Assembly (NCBI RefSeq): GCF_003114835.2
Contig: NZ_AP025028.1
Coordinates: forward strand, 124,001-188,000
DNA: 64,000 nucleotides
Direction of reading: 5' to 3'
Source: Leptospira kobayashii
Lineage (GTDB): Bacteria; Spirochaetota; Leptospiria; Leptospirales; Leptospiraceae
Each line of letters starts with the position of its first letter. Position 1 is the first letter of the stretch. The position numbers and the translations under genes are program-made. Positions 17,898 to 27,432 of this stretch are shown here, in pieces. Under the pieces are notes generated by a model. That model saw only the letters and a list, made by a program, of their open reading frames with translations, did no database searches and was not told where the DNA came from.

Positions 17898-18953
17898 TTA
17901 ATCTCTCTGAAGAAGTTTTGTATCGGATTTGGCAAGAATTTTCGGAATATCGTCCACGGCCCAAAGTTCCAGAGAAGTCTCCCAGGCGGATTTTGGGTCA
18001 ACGGTAAAAATCAGCTTTCCCTTACCGTTTCTACCTTCCTTGAATTGAACATCTGTTTGTCCCATATCAGCGATCCTTTTTTCCCTGATGGGAGGAAGCT
18101 CTTTGGTAAGATGAACTTCCTTTTTGGAAAAAACATTCAAATGAACCATATAATCCGTAATCGGTAATATTCCATCATACTCATAATGAAGTATGAATGT
18201 TTGCGAACCGGAATGACTCGAATAGGGGAGGATGCTGATGATTCTGATACCAGCTGGGCCGGTTTCCGATTCCACAATCTTTGGCGGAACGAAAGGGATA
18301 CCCGGGGAAAATATGGACTGAAATGCATCTTCAATATCCTCCCGCTTTTTCACGGAGAAATACTTCCCGCTTCCCACTAGGGCGAGACGTGTCAAATCAT
18401 CTTCAGCCCTTTTATCCAAATCGATTCCTATGATCTGTAGATTGAATTTTTTACCTTTGTCTTTGAGTATGCGCAAAGAATGCAAAGGATCTCCTTCACA
18501 ACTTTCGATTCCATCACTGATAAAAATAATTTCCGTTTCATTCTCGGTTTGTAAAAGAAACTCACCGACCAAATCAATCGTTGCGGCAATCGGTGTGGAA
18601 CCTGCGGGAATAATTCCTGTTAGTTTGTTTATAACGGCACTTGCCCCTCCTCTTTGGATGGGATGATAAAGTCTTGCTGAATTGCAACCTGCGATTCGAT
18701 TTCCATAGGCGACAAGTCCCACTTCATTATCTTTCGGGAGCTTGGAAAGAAATTGAATCATTTGATCTTTTGCAATCGCCATCCTGGTAACACCATTCAA
18801 TTTTTCAGTCATTGAGCCGCTGGCATCCAGGATAAAAACATATCGTTTACTGTTAGGTGAAGTCGGAACGATCGGAGTCGCAAAGATATATAGTATATAA
18901 AAGAGACATAAGAAGACAAGTTTGGATTTTTGATGTGAAGAAAGGAAACTCAC
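17898..18953 (-). CDS. Exported von Willebrand factor A domain protein
   Basis: A 351-residue protein with a hydrophobic signal segment (about 11-28) followed by a VWA domain (about 36-215). The MIDAS metal site is complete: DASGS near residue 44, a Thr in GSTPIAATID, and 'FISDGIESC'. The last 130 residues are beta-rich and unrecognised. The role is probably protein-protein binding at the cell envelope. The start codon is GTG; no in-frame ATG lies before the signal segment. It sits between a Nudix gene (33 bases upstream) and the TPR-like gene. Confidence 0.83.
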   Translation of the reverse strand: MSFLSSHQKSKLVFLCLFYILYIFATPIVPTSPNSKRYVFILDASGSMTEKLNGVTRMAIAKDQMIQFLSKLPKDNEVGLVAYGNRIAGCNSARLYHPIQRGGASAVINKLTGIIPAGSTPIAATIDLVGEFLLQTENETEIIFISDGIESCEGDPLHSLRILKDKGKKFNLQIIGIDLDKRAEDDLTRLALVGSGKYFSVKKREDIEDAFQSIFSPGIPFVPPKIVESETGPAGIRIISILPYSSHSGSQTFILHYEYDGILPITDYMVHLNVFSKKEVHLTKELPPIREKRIADMGQTDVQFKEGRNGKGKLIFTVDPKSAWETSLELWAVDDIPKILAKSDTKLLQRD

Positions 18954-18985
18954 CTATTGTACTTCGGTGAGAATCGGAAATTACC

Positions 18986-19612
18986 TTAGAGCAGTCGCGG
19001 GTTTAAAAAAGGCGGATGAGGAAGATTCGGTTCTACGAACTTCGGTTTGCGATCGAAATTGCCGAATTCTTTCAAAAAACGAAGGATCATTTCACAGGTG
19101 GCTCCCCACAAAAGGCCCTCTTCCAGATCAAAATAGCTGATGTAATCCAAAGGAATTCTTTTGGGAACGGACATTGCATAAAAGGGAGAACTCTGCAATT
19201 GGGACAAAGGAAGTAAAATCGTTTTTTCCACCTCGTCTTTGTTAAGTGAAAATTGGAAATCTCCGGAATACAAACATACAAAAGGTGTAATATGGAATCC
19301 TGTCCTGGTACTTAGGCCGGTATGTCTGCCCAGAGTAGTAAGAGAGTTTTTGGAAACTCCCATTTCTTCTTCCCATTCCCGGAGAGCACATTCCAAAAGA
19401 TTGGGATCGGATTCTTCGTGGACTCCGCCCGGAAATGATATTTGTCCCGGATGGGATTTCAGATGAAGTGCTCTTTGTGTCAGAATGATTCCTTGCCCGT
19501 GGACCGGATCTTCGAACAAAGGCATAACTACACAGGAAATAATCTCGTTCGTATTTGGTTTTTCTTCCCAATCCTGCGAGAGAAAATTTGAAAGATTGGG
19601 AAGATCTAACAT
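18986..19612 (-). CDS. Nudix hydrolase, CoA pyrophosphatase type
   Basis: About 208 residues. The Nudix box is intact (GGVHEESDPN...REWEEEMGV), and just before it comes 'LHLKSHPGQISFPGG', the extra motif of the UPF0035/CoA-pyrophosphatase subgroup (NudL, Pcd1). These enzymes cut CoA or its oxidised or acylated forms to phosphopantetheine and 3',5'-ADP. ATG 19612 shares one base with the RNase D stop (TGATG); GTG 19615 is an alternative. GAGGAG just upstream serves either. Translationally coupled to rnd. Confidence 0.88.
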   Translation of the reverse strand: MLDLPNLSNFLSQDWEEKPNTNEIISCVVMPLFEDPVHGQGIILTQRALHLKSHPGQISFPGGVHEESDPNLLECALREWEEEMGVSKNSLTTLGRHTGLSTRTGFHITPFVCLYSGDFQFSLNKDEVEKTILLPLSQLQSSPFYAMSVPKRIPLDYISYFDLEEGLLWGATCEMILRFLKEFGNFDRKPKFVEPNLPHPPFLNPRLL

Positions 19613-20829
19613 CACTCCTCTTTTTGAGAGTGGTTTTGTTTTTTTCTTTTTTTGGCGAGAAAGGCTTCTTTGGAACGAACGGATACTAGTTTACTCAACA
19701 TGGAATCATTATGAACTCCACCGAGTGCAGTAAGCAGGGAAGGCCCGTAATTTTCCACTTTCCAATCCGAAAATACGTGAAGTGCTTTGAGTTCTTCTAT
19801 GTTTTGCGGGTTGGCTCTCAGAATCGCAATTAATTGTTTGTTAGATGGAAGAAGGGAATGTTCCATTCGTCTGATCCGCATGACACGAAGGCGCCATTTT
19901 TTAGCGTTTTGAAACTTTTTGTCCTCTTCTTCATTCAAGTCTTCTCCATGCCGTTTGGACAATTCAGAGGTCTCGATCGGATCGCTGTATTCGCTGATTA
20001 AGAGTTTATAAATTTCGCTACCGTCTTTTTTTCCGAACCATTCCATACATTTTTCTTCATTCGGTTGTTCTTTGACGGCTTGCGATAAACGGTCGTTATT
20101 GAAGACACGAAAAGGAGCTTTATTTATTTTTTTTGCTTTTTCATCCCTGTAACGAAGTAGTTCCAAAATCTTTCTTCGTTCGAGAGGAGTGAAATTTATG
20201 ATGTCGGGAAATTTTGCAATGTGGAATCCTTCTCCGCCTTTTTCCACATAATCTTCGGAAGCCGTAAATTCGAATTCCGATTTTGCTTCTTCATATAAAT
20301 TTCTACGTTTTAATTCTTCTTCCATCTTGAGCCAGATCGTTTCGAGATAGGCTGTATCCAACGCCGCATAACGAAGTTGCTGCGTTTGTAAAGGACGGAT
20401 TTCCCAATTGGATTTTTGTTCCACTTTGGAAAGAGAAACTTTGTGATAATGTTCCACAACGAATGCGAGAGAACTTTGTTCCATGGAAAGTAGTCGGGAG
20501 CTGATCATAGTATCCGCAACGTTCGTAAATTGGAATCCGAAATCCCGTTTTAACGCTTTGATATCATCCTGAGCGGAATGAAAAATTTTCAAAATGTTAG
20601 GATCGGCAAATAATGGTGCCAAACCCTTCAAATTTGTGATTTTGAGCGGGTCTATCAGATAGTTTTTTCCGTTGGAATTGATTTGAATGAGGCAGACTTT
20701 GGGGAAGTATGTGTAATATCCCGAGGATTCTGTGTCAATAGAAAGGATTTTAGACTGTTTTAGGTTGATGAGGGCAAGCTCCAAAGCTTTTGCCGTATCA
20801 ACGAGAATATAGTTGGAATTGATTTGCAT
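19612..20829 (-). CDS. rnd: Ribonuclease D
   Basis: A 405-residue 3'-5' exoribonuclease for tRNA 3'-end trimming. The DEDDy catalytic set is visible: Asp32 and Glu34 in IDTESSG, Asp in FHSAQDDIKAL, and the Tyr/Asp pair in LRYAALDTAYL. An HRDC domain follows at about 215-290 (ERRKILELLRYRDEKAKK). The C terminus is very basic (KKRKKQNHSQKEE). It is the first gene of a minus-strand run that continues with the Nudix gene, and it starts 41 bases from the divergent purF. Confidence 0.92.
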   Translation of the reverse strand: MQINSNYILVDTAKALELALINLKQSKILSIDTESSGYYTYFPKVCLIQINSNGKNYLIDPLKITNLKGLAPLFADPNILKIFHSAQDDIKALKRDFGFQFTNVADTMISSRLLSMEQSSLAFVVEHYHKVSLSKVEQKSNWEIRPLQTQQLRYAALDTAYLETIWLKMEEELKRRNLYEEAKSEFEFTASEDYVEKGGEGFHIAKFPDIINFTPLERRKILELLRYRDEKAKKINKAPFRVFNNDRLSQAVKEQPNEEKCMEWFGKKDGSEIYKLLISEYSDPIETSELSKRHGEDLNEEEDKKFQNAKKWRLRVMRIRRMEHSLLPSNKQLIAILRANPQNIEELKALHVFSDWKVENYGPSLLTALGGVHNDSMLSKLVSVRSKEAFLAKKRKKQNHSQKEE

Positions 20830-20870
20830 CTAATCGTGTTCGTAGAAATACTGCAATTGTCATTCTACCA

Positions 20871-22298
20871 ATGATTCTTCAATCTGACAAACCAAAAGAA
20901 GAGTGTGCCATATTTGGCATCTACAATAGTAAAGAAGCAGCCAATTTTACTTACCTAGGGCTGTATTCTCTCCAACACCGAGGACAAGAATCGAGTGGGA
21001 TCGTTTCCACCGATGGAAACCATCTCTATCGCTATGCGAATATGGGATTGGTTGCCAATATCTTCACTCAGTCCAAAATCAAGGAGCTGATCGGAGAAGC
21101 CGCGATCGGTCATAACCGCTATTCTACGACCGGTGCCAGTTTCCTTCGAAATGCACAGCCGGTTCGGGTGGAATCCCATCTTGGACCGATCTCTCTTGCG
21201 CATAACGGCAACTTGGTCAACTCCTGGGACATCCGCAATCGCCTGGAAAGAGACGGATCCATTTTTCAAACCACAATAGATTCCGAAGTGATCGTTCATT
21301 TGATGGCGAGAAGTCATCAGACGGATCTATTGCAGGCATTATGCGAATCATTGAATCAAGTGCGTGGTGCTTATTCCCTTTTGGTTTTGACTCCCAGATA
21401 TTTGATCGCAGTCCGGGACCCCAATGGATTCCGCCCTCTTGTGATGGGAAAAAGACCGGATGGAGCCATCGTATTTGCTTCTGAGACCTGCGCTTTTGAT
21501 ATCACGGAGACCGAGTATGTTCGGGATGTGGAACCGGGGGAAATGGTGGTAGTCGACCATACCGGTGTGAGATCACTTTATCCGTTTGCGAAAGCTCAAC
21601 CTAGTCTTTGTATTTTCGAATATATCTATTTTGCAAGACCGGATTCCTATATTTTCGGTGACTCCGTTTATAAAGTCAGAAAAGAACTCGGTCGCCAATT
21701 AGCGCGTGTTATGCCTGTGGAAGCAGATGTAGTGATTCCCGTTCCTGACTCCGCTACCATAGCCGCCTTGGGTTATAGTGAAGAGTCCGGGATTCCTTAC
21801 CAAAGCGGACTCATCCGTTCCCATTATGTGGGAAGGACATTCATAGAACCGGATCAAAAGATCAGGGATTTCGGTGCCAAAATCAAATACAACGTAGTGA
21901 AAGAAGTCGTAAATGGCAAGCGAGTGATTGTCATCGATGACTCTGTTATGCGAGGGACTACGAGTAGAAAAATCATTAAGATGCTCCGCAATGCCGGTGC
22001 CAAAGAAGTACATTTCCGGGTTTCCGCGCCTCCTACGATTTCACCATGTTATTATGGAATAGATATTCCTACACATAAGGAACTCATTGCAGCAACTCAT
22101 ACGATTGATGAAATTCAAAAATATCTGAGAGTGGATTCGATTGCTTATCTTTCTTTGGAAAGAATGAACAAAGCGGTCGAAGGTCATAAAGGCGGCGGCT
22201 TCTGTGATGCTTGTTTTACTACCAAGTATCCGGTTGAATTCCAAGAACATGTCGGTAATCAAAAGTCTTTGTTTACGGAATATTCAGTAGAAGAGTAA
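20871..22298 (+). CDS. purF: Amidophosphoribosyltransferase
   Basis: A 475-residue enzyme for the first committed step of purine synthesis: PRPP plus glutamine to phosphoribosylamine. Cys12 of EECAIFGIY is the N-terminal nucleophile after removal of an 11-residue propeptide. The glutaminase half has GHNRYSTTG and 'AHNGNLVN'. The PRPP loop is VIVIDDSVMRGTTS. The C-terminal CDACFTTKYP is the iron-sulphur ligand signature of the Bacillus-type enzyme. queD begins 2 bases after its stop, an unusual coupling of purine synthesis with queuosine synthesis, which also starts from a purine nucleotide (GTP). Confidence 0.96.
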   Translation: MILQSDKPKEECAIFGIYNSKEAANFTYLGLYSLQHRGQESSGIVSTDGNHLYRYANMGLVANIFTQSKIKELIGEAAIGHNRYSTTGASFLRNAQPVRVESHLGPISLAHNGNLVNSWDIRNRLERDGSIFQTTIDSEVIVHLMARSHQTDLLQALCESLNQVRGAYSLLVLTPRYLIAVRDPNGFRPLVMGKRPDGAIVFASETCAFDITETEYVRDVEPGEMVVVDHTGVRSLYPFAKAQPSLCIFEYIYFARPDSYIFGDSVYKVRKELGRQLARVMPVEADVVIPVPDSATIAALGYSEESGIPYQSGLIRSHYVGRTFIEPDQKIRDFGAKIKYNVVKEVVNGKRVIVIDDSVMRGTTSRKIIKMLRNAGAKEVHFRVSAPPTISPCYYGIDIPTHKELIAATHTIDEIQKYLRVDSIAYLSLERMNKAVEGHKGGGFCDACFTTKYPVEFQEHVGNQKSLFTEYSVEE

Positions 22299-22300
22299 CC

Positions 22301-22678
22301 ATGGAGGAAATCGAACTCTCCAAAACCTTCGGATTCGAAGCAGCTCATTTTCTTCCCAATGTCCCTGAAGGCCATAAATGCAAACGTATGCACGGTCATA
22401 GTTTTAGATTTTCCGTCAGCTTGAAAGGTGCGATTGACCCGCATACCGGTTGGATCATGGATTTCGGAGAATTGAAAGGAATTGTAAAACCGATCATCAC
22501 CGAATCTTTGGATCATTATGTATTGAATGAGGTTCCAGGATTGGAAAATCCAACTAGCGAGAATTTGGCGGTTTGGCTTTGGAATCATCTGAAACCGAAT
22601 CTACCGCTTTTAGATAAGATCACTGTATATGAGACTTGTTCAAGCTCTTGTGTCTACTCTGGTCCTAAAAATAAATAG
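22301..22678 (+). CDS. queD: 6-carboxy-5,6,7,8-tetrahydropterin synthase
   Basis: A 125-residue protein of the PTPS/QueD fold, second step of the queuosine pathway (dihydroneopterin triphosphate to carboxytetrahydropterin). Zinc-binding histidines are in FEAAHFLP and RMHGHSF, with the catalytic Cys in GHKCKRMHGH, as in QueD rather than eukaryotic PTPS. 'LDHYVLN' and 'PTSENLAVWLW' are family motifs. It lies between purF and queC with almost no spacing. queE and queF are not in the window. Confidence 0.94.
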   Translation: MEEIELSKTFGFEAAHFLPNVPEGHKCKRMHGHSFRFSVSLKGAIDPHTGWIMDFGELKGIVKPIITESLDHYVLNEVPGLENPTSENLAVWLWNHLKPNLPLLDKITVYETCSSSCVYSGPKNK

Positions 22679-22687
22679 GAAAAGATC

Positions 22688-23422
22688 ATGTCGAATTCAA
22701 AAGGGGCAGTCGTCCTTCTTTCCGGTGGATTGGATTCCACCACTTGTCTGTATTATGCGGCAAAAGAATACGGATATCCTAAAACGAAAAAACTTCCTTT
22801 AGTTGCATTGTCTTTCGATTATTCCCAGAAACATAAAATAGAATTAACCAAAAGTAAAAAGATCAGCAAACTTTTGGGAATTCCCCATTTCACTCAAAAA
22901 CTGGACCCTGGTTTTTTCCTGGGAAGTTCTCTGACTGACAAAAAATTAAAGGTTCGTAAACAAACTAGTGTTTCACGAATTGAAACTGATAAAACAATTC
23001 CGAATACGTATGTGCCCGGACGCAATATTCTGTTTCTATCTTTCGCACTTTCCCTGGCGGAGGGTCATGGATTTGATTCGATCTACATCGGAGTGAATGC
23101 TTTGGACTATTCGGGTTATCCCGATTGTCGTCCTGATTTTATCGAAGCTTACCAAAATATGGCGAATCTGGGTACAAAAAAGGGAGTAACCAGCAGACAG
23201 GAAAATGGAATCCAAATCAAAACCCCTCTGATCTCTTTGAACAAAAAAGAAATCGTGGAATTGGGAATTTCTTTAGGCGCTCCTTTTCACCTAACACATT
23301 CTTGTTATGATCCGGTTCGCGGGAGACCTTGCGGAAAATGCGATTCTTGTTTGCTTCGTGCCAAAGGTTTCAAGGAAGCGGGGATCCCTGATCCCGCATT
23401 ATCATTTCAGTCCAGAGCATGA
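22688..23422 (+). CDS. queC: 7-cyano-7-deazaguanine (preQ0) synthase
   Basis: A 244-residue ATP-dependent enzyme that turns 7-carboxy-7-deazaguanine into preQ0 in the queuosine pathway. The PP-loop SGGLDSTTCLYY (13-24) binds ATP. The C-terminal CYDPVRGRPCGKCDSC provides the four zinc cysteines. 'YVPGRNILFLSFALSLAE' is also typical. It follows queD by 9 bases with TAGGA eight bases before the ATG. Confidence 0.95.
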   Translation: MSNSKGAVVLLSGGLDSTTCLYYAAKEYGYPKTKKLPLVALSFDYSQKHKIELTKSKKISKLLGIPHFTQKLDPGFFLGSSLTDKKLKVRKQTSVSRIETDKTIPNTYVPGRNILFLSFALSLAEGHGFDSIYIGVNALDYSGYPDCRPDFIEAYQNMANLGTKKGVTSRQENGIQIKTPLISLNKKEIVELGISLGAPFHLTHSCYDPVRGRPCGKCDSCLLRAKGFKEAGIPDPALSFQSRA

Positions 23423-23492
23423 TTATAAATCCGACCACTATACAAAGTAATAAACACTAGACGTCTAAGTTAATATAAGGTAGCAGTTCATT

Positions 23493-25352
23493 ATGCCTCA
23501 ATACAGATCCCGCACTTCCACTCATGGCAGAAATATGGCCGGCGCCAGAGCTCTTTGGAGAGCCACCGGAATGAACGACAATGATTTCGGTAAACCGATC
23601 ATTGCGATTGCAAATTCGTTCACTCAATTTGTACCTGGGCACGTCCATTTGAAAGACTTAGGACAAATGGTAGCAAGAGAAATTGAAAAGGCCGGTGGGG
23701 TTGCAAAAGAATTCAATACGATCGCAGTAGACGACGGGATTGCAATGGGGCACGGAGGGATGTTGTATTCTCTTCCCAGCAGGGATTTGATTGCCGACTC
23801 GGTCGAATATATGGTAAACGCTCACACTGCGGATGCGCTTCTATGCATTTCCAATTGCGATAAAATCACACCTGGTATGCTAATGGCTGCTATGCGATTA
23901 AACGTACCTACCATTTTCGTTTCCGGTGGGCCGATGGAAGCCGGCAAAGTGATTTGGAAAGGGACGACTCGGAAACTGGATCTAATCGATGCGATGGTAG
24001 AGGCGGCTAACCCGAATGTTTCGGACGAAGAAGTTGCCACTTTGGAAAGATCCGCCTGTCCTACATGCGGTTCTTGTTCGGGAATGTTCACTGCTAATTC
24101 AATGAATTGTCTGACAGAGGCATTGGGTCTCTCTCTTCCCGGAAACGGAACTATACTCGCAACACATTCCGACAGAAAGGAGCTTTTTCTAACTGCGGGA
24201 AGAGTGATCGTGGATTTGGCAAAAAGATATTATGAGAAAGGTGATGAATCCGCTCTCCCCAGAAATATCGCCACATTCGGAGCTTTCCAGAACGCGATGA
24301 GTTTGGATGTAGCTATGGGCGGTTCCACAAATACAGTATTACATATATTAGCTGCTGCCAGAGAGGCAGGTGTCGATTTCACCATGAAAGATATCGACAA
24401 AATCTCCCGAAAAACACCTTGTTTATGTAAGGTGGCACCCGCCACTCAAAAATACCATATAGAAGACGTTCATAAAGCGGGCGGTATTATGGGAATTCTT
24501 GCCGAGTTGGATCGGGCCGGACTTATCGATCGGAACGTTCCTACCGTACATACGGAAACCATAGGCAAAGCGATTGACGAATGGGATATCATAAAAGCAA
24601 AAGAAGGATCCAAATCGAAAGACTTGTTTTTAGCTGCGCCGGGAGGAATTCGAACTACGGAACCGTTTTCCCAATCCATGCGATGGCCCGAACTGGACTT
24701 GGACAGAGAGAGCGGATGTATTAGAAGTAAAGAACACGCATATTCGCAAGATGGCGGTTTGGCGGTCCTTTTCGGAAATCTTGCTCCTTACGGTTGTATT
24801 GTGAAAACGGCTGGAGTAGACGAATCCATTTGGAAATTCACCGGAAAGGCTAGGGTGATGGAAAGTCAGGACGAGGCTACGGAAAAGATTCTTGGAAATC
24901 AAATTGTGGCCGGTGATGTCGTAGTGATTCGTTATGAAGGCCCCAAAGGCGGACCAGGTATGCAGGAAATGTTATACCCTACTTCGTATCTAAAGTCGAA
25001 AGGTTTGGGAAAAGAATGCGCTCTCTTAACGGACGGTAGATTTTCCGGAGGAACTTCCGGATTGTCCATCGGTCATGTTTCGCCCGAAGCGGCGGAAAAA
25101 GGAATCATAGGGCTTGTAGAGGAGGGGGATACGATTGAAATTGATATTCCCAACCGCAGGATTGAACTGAAGATTTCCGATTCCGAATTGGAAAAAAGAA
25201 GAATTGCTATGGAAGCGAAAGGATCTCTTGCTTGGAAACCCAAAGCAAGAGATCGGTTTGTATCTGCTGCTTTAAGGGCTTATGCAGCAATGACAACTTC
25301 CGCTCATACGGGAGCAGTAAGAGACGTGTCTCAGTTGGAAAAAAAATCCTAA
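23493..25352 (+). CDS. ilvD: Dihydroxy-acid dehydratase
   Basis: A 619-residue enzyme of isoleucine and valine synthesis, which dehydrates 2,3-dihydroxy-3-methyl acids to 2-keto acids. Iron-sulphur ligands and family motifs are clear: [11 protein letters not shown], '[18 protein letters not shown]', '[10 protein letters not shown]' and 'GHVSPEA'. The length matches the long, E. coli-like type. It starts 70 bases after queC, with AAGG upstream of the ATG. Its spacer may carry its own promoter, so membership of the que transcript is uncertain. Confidence 0.96.
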   Translation: MPQYRSRTSTHGRNMAGARALWRATGMNDNDFGKPIIAIANSFTQFVPGHVHLKDLGQMVAREIEKAGGVAKEFNTIAVDDGIAMGHGGMLYSLPSRDLIADSVEYMVNAHTADALLCISNCDKITPGMLMAAMRLNVPTIFVSGGPMEAGKVIWKGTTRKLDLIDAMVEAANPNVSDEEVATLERSACPTCGSCSGMFTANSMNCLTEALGLSLPGNGTILATHSDRKELFLTAGRVIVDLAKRYYEKGDESALPRNIATFGAFQNAMSLDVAMGGSTNTVLHILAAAREAGVDFTMKDIDKISRKTPCLCKVAPATQKYHIEDVHKAGGIMGILAELDRAGLIDRNVPTVHTETIGKAIDEWDIIKAKEGSKSKDLFLAAPGGIRTTEPFSQSMRWPELDLDRESGCIRSKEHAYSQDGGLAVLFGNLAPYGCIVKTAGVDESIWKFTGKARVMESQDEATEKILGNQIVAGDVVVIRYEGPKGGPGMQEMLYPTSYLKSKGLGKECALLTDGRFSGGTSGLSIGHVSPEAAEKGIIGLVEEGDTIEIDIPNRRIELKISDSELEKRRIAMEAKGSLAWKPKARDRFVSAALRAYAAMTTSAHTGAVRDVSQLEKKS

Positions 25353-25358
25353 TGATGC

Positions 25359-26228
25359 TTATCCCAATCGAAATCCGGTCATGGAAATCGAACTAGTCAG
25401 GACATCGTTAAAAAATTCCAGCTTGTCGTCGGATTCCCTTAGACCAAGTGCATAGATCGCGGGAATATAATGTTCCGCGGTCGGGATTGCTGTAAACATA
25501 GCACGTGTAAAACGATCCGAATCCACGAAGGCTTTGGTATCGTTTTCAGTAATCCATTTTTTAAAAGTATCGTTTGCTTCTTTCGCCCAAGGCAAAATTT
25601 CAGTTGGGTTTTTCCAATTATAGAGACCTAGGTTGTGAACCAGATTTCCACTGCCCACGATCAAAATTTCTTCCCGCCTAAGATAGGATAGCTTTTTCGT
25701 GAATTCCAAATGCCATGCCAGATCTTTGGTTGCATCTATACTGATTTGCAAAACGGGAATATTTCTTTCAGGATAAATATGACAAAGAACACTCCATGTT
25801 CCATGATCCAATCCCCAATCCCCGTCCAATGATACTTTCGGATCCGAAATATCTTTTGTAATCTTGTTCGCAAGAATAGGATCACCGGGAACCTCATATA
25901 GATATTCCATCAGTTGATGAGGGAAGCCGTAAAAATCATGAATGGTTTTCGGTTTGTCCATTGCAGTCACATAAGTTCCTTCCGTAAGCCAATGTGCGGA
26001 GATACATACGATTGCTTTCGGTTTGGGAATGGATTTTCCCAATTCATTCCAGGTTTTTGTAAATGAATTGGTTTCGACTGCATTCATCGGACTTCCATGG
26101 CCGACGAATAAAACCGGCATTTTATTTGTATTCATTTCTTCCTCTTGTAATTTTGATTTTTGCTTTGGGCGACAAACGGTCGCTAATAGCAAACCGAGCG
26201 CTGACAGTAAAAAAGTTTTTCGATTCAT
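25359..26228 (-). CDS. Extradiol-dioxygenase-family protein (YgiD/DODA-like), probably exported
   Basis: A 289-residue LigB-superfamily protein close to E. coli YgiD and plant 4,5-DOPA dioxygenase. Metal-ligand and family motifs are VGHGSPMNAVE, 'CISAHW', 'IHDFYGFPHQL' and 'GLDHGTWSVL'. Unusually, about 38 residues precede the normal start of the domain, and the first 20 look like a signal or lipoprotein leader (LLSALGLLLATVCRP), so the enzyme may act outside the cytoplasm. An internal ATG just before MPVLFVGHGS would give the usual cytosolic form. Last gene of the Rrf2-linked operon; natural substrate unknown. Confidence 0.8.
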   Translation of the reverse strand: MNRKTFLLSALGLLLATVCRPKQKSKLQEEEMNTNKMPVLFVGHGSPMNAVETNSFTKTWNELGKSIPKPKAIVCISAHWLTEGTYVTAMDKPKTIHDFYGFPHQLMEYLYEVPGDPILANKITKDISDPKVSLDGDWGLDHGTWSVLCHIYPERNIPVLQISIDATKDLAWHLEFTKKLSYLRREEILIVGSGNLVHNLGLYNWKNPTEILPWAKEANDTFKKWITENDTKAFVDSDRFTRAMFTAIPTAEHYIPAIYALGLRESDDKLEFFNDVLTSSISMTGFRLG

Positions 26229-26230
26229 TA

Positions 26231-26707
26231 TTAAAACATTGTATTTGTATTTGCGGATTTTTCAGGAATTGGCTGAACCACATCCCAATGTTCTACAATT
26301 TTACCATTTTCCAATCTGAAAATATCAATGACCGCTTGTCCACGATCTTGTTTGTTTTGTTTGGCATGAACGTGAAGAAATACCAAATCTCCTTCGGCAA
26401 CAATTCTCCTGATTTCGGAAATTGAATCCGGATTATTTTTGAAATAAGGTATGAAGTATTCCAAGAAAGCTTCCGTGCCATTCGGAACGTAAGGATTGTG
26501 TTGAATGTATTTATCACCAACGTATCGTTCAACGGCTTCCTTCGGTTTGTGATCTTTAAAAATCAAATTATAAAAATCACTTACAATTTGTTTATTCTTT
26601 TCCAGTTTATCTTCTTTTTGAGCGCATGATAAAAAACAAGATAGGAGTAAGGTTGCAGTCGCTATTTGAATCAGATGGTTTTTGGTTGATTTTATATTAA
26701 GTTTCAT
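26231..26707 (-). CDS. NTF2/SnoaL-like lipoprotein
   Basis: A 158-residue protein with a lipoprotein leader (LLLSCFLSCAQ; acylated Cys about 28) and then a SnoaL-like NTF2 fold (about 38-150). Typical segments are 'YIQHNPYVPNG', 'VAEGDLVFLHVHA' and 'IDIFRLENGKIVEHWDVVQ'. SnoaL-like proteins bind small hydrophobic ligands and sometimes act as cyclases or dehydratases. It is 2 bases upstream of the dioxygenase gene, suggesting a shared exported pathway. The substrate cannot be inferred. Confidence 0.82.
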   Translation of the reverse strand: MKLNIKSTKNHLIQIATATLLLSCFLSCAQKEDKLEKNKQIVSDFYNLIFKDHKPKEAVERYVGDKYIQHNPYVPNGTEAFLEYFIPYFKNNPDSISEIRRIVAEGDLVFLHVHAKQNKQDRGQAVIDIFRLENGKIVEHWDVVQPIPEKSANTNTMF

Positions 26708-26725
26708 TTGTGTTTCTTTCCTTGT

Positions 26726-27373
26726 TTAATATCCGACTGTAAATCTACTTCTGATATGTTTTCTATCTTCTACTTCATCTACAAATGCTTTCGCAAGATC
26801 ACCCAAAGAGATTCCGCTTTTCCCTTCACTATCAACTAATAAAGAATCAGCCCCCACTCTGTAGTTTCCGGTTCTTGCTCCTGCAGGATCAATCACTGCG
26901 GAAGGGGAAAGAAAACTCCATTCCAACTCGGTTTCCGTCCTTAAAAGCTTAAGGACTTCTCTTACGGCATCCGCAGCGTGAAAATACTCTTTCGGAAATT
27001 CGGGAGTATCTAACAATTGTAAACCGGGTGCTACTTCCAAAGAACCCGCACCACCCATAATCAGGAATCGTTTCACTCCTGATTTTTTCGTAGCTTCTAT
27101 AATGGACACAGATCCTTTGATTACATTTTCTCTGATATTCGGATCGGTCCAACCCGGATTGTAGGAATCCAGAACTCCGTCGGTTTCGGAAATGATTTTT
27201 GTCAAAGCTTCCGTATCAAATATATCCCCTTTGACTTTTTTCAAATTCTTATGTTCAACGCTAAGTTTGGAAGGGTCTCTTAAAACAGCGGTTATTTGAT
27301 AACCTCTATTCAACGCTTCTTCCAATACTTTTGATCCTATGAAGCCGGTTGCTCCTATCAGTGTTAATTTCAT
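26726..27373 (-). CDS. NAD(P)-binding oxidoreductase (atypical SDR, YwnB-like)
   Basis: A 215-residue Rossmann protein. The nucleotide loop is IGATGFIGSKVLEEALNRG near residue 6, followed by 'VLRDPSKL' and 'VKGDIFD', typical of NAD(P)H-binding atypical short-chain dehydrogenases such as YwnB/YhfK. There is no classic YxxxK. In B. subtilis ywnA (Rrf2 family) neighbours ywnB, and here too an Rrf2 gene is next door. AAAGGA seven bases before the ATG is its ribosome site, and a 19-bp TGTAA-N9-TTACA palindrome lies 24-42 bases upstream. Confidence 0.86.
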   Translation of the reverse strand: MKLTLIGATGFIGSKVLEEALNRGYQITAVLRDPSKLSVEHKNLKKVKGDIFDTEALTKIISETDGVLDSYNPGWTDPNIRENVIKGSVSIIEATKKSGVKRFLIMGGAGSLEVAPGLQLLDTPEFPKEYFHAADAVREVLKLLRTETELEWSFLSPSAVIDPAGARTGNYRVGADSLLVDSEGKSGISLGDLAKAFVDEVEDRKHIRSRFTVGY

Positions 27374-27396
27374 TTTTTAATCCTTTATTGTTTTGT

Positions 27397-27415
27397 TGTA
27401 AGTTACATTATTACA
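27397..27415 (-). promoter_or_regulatory. Candidate Rrf2-protein operator before the oxidoreductase operon
   Basis: The sequence is TGTAA-N9-TTACA, 19 bp, in the 59-base spacer between the Rrf2 gene and the oxidoreductase gene, 24-42 bases upstream of the latter's ATG. It also contains a tighter palindrome TGTAA-G-TTACA (27397-27407). The same arms at the same 19-bp spacing occur before the Rrf2 gene itself, which is the main support. Binding is inferred. Confidence 0.6.
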
Positions 27416-27432
27416 TTTGATTTGATAAAAAA

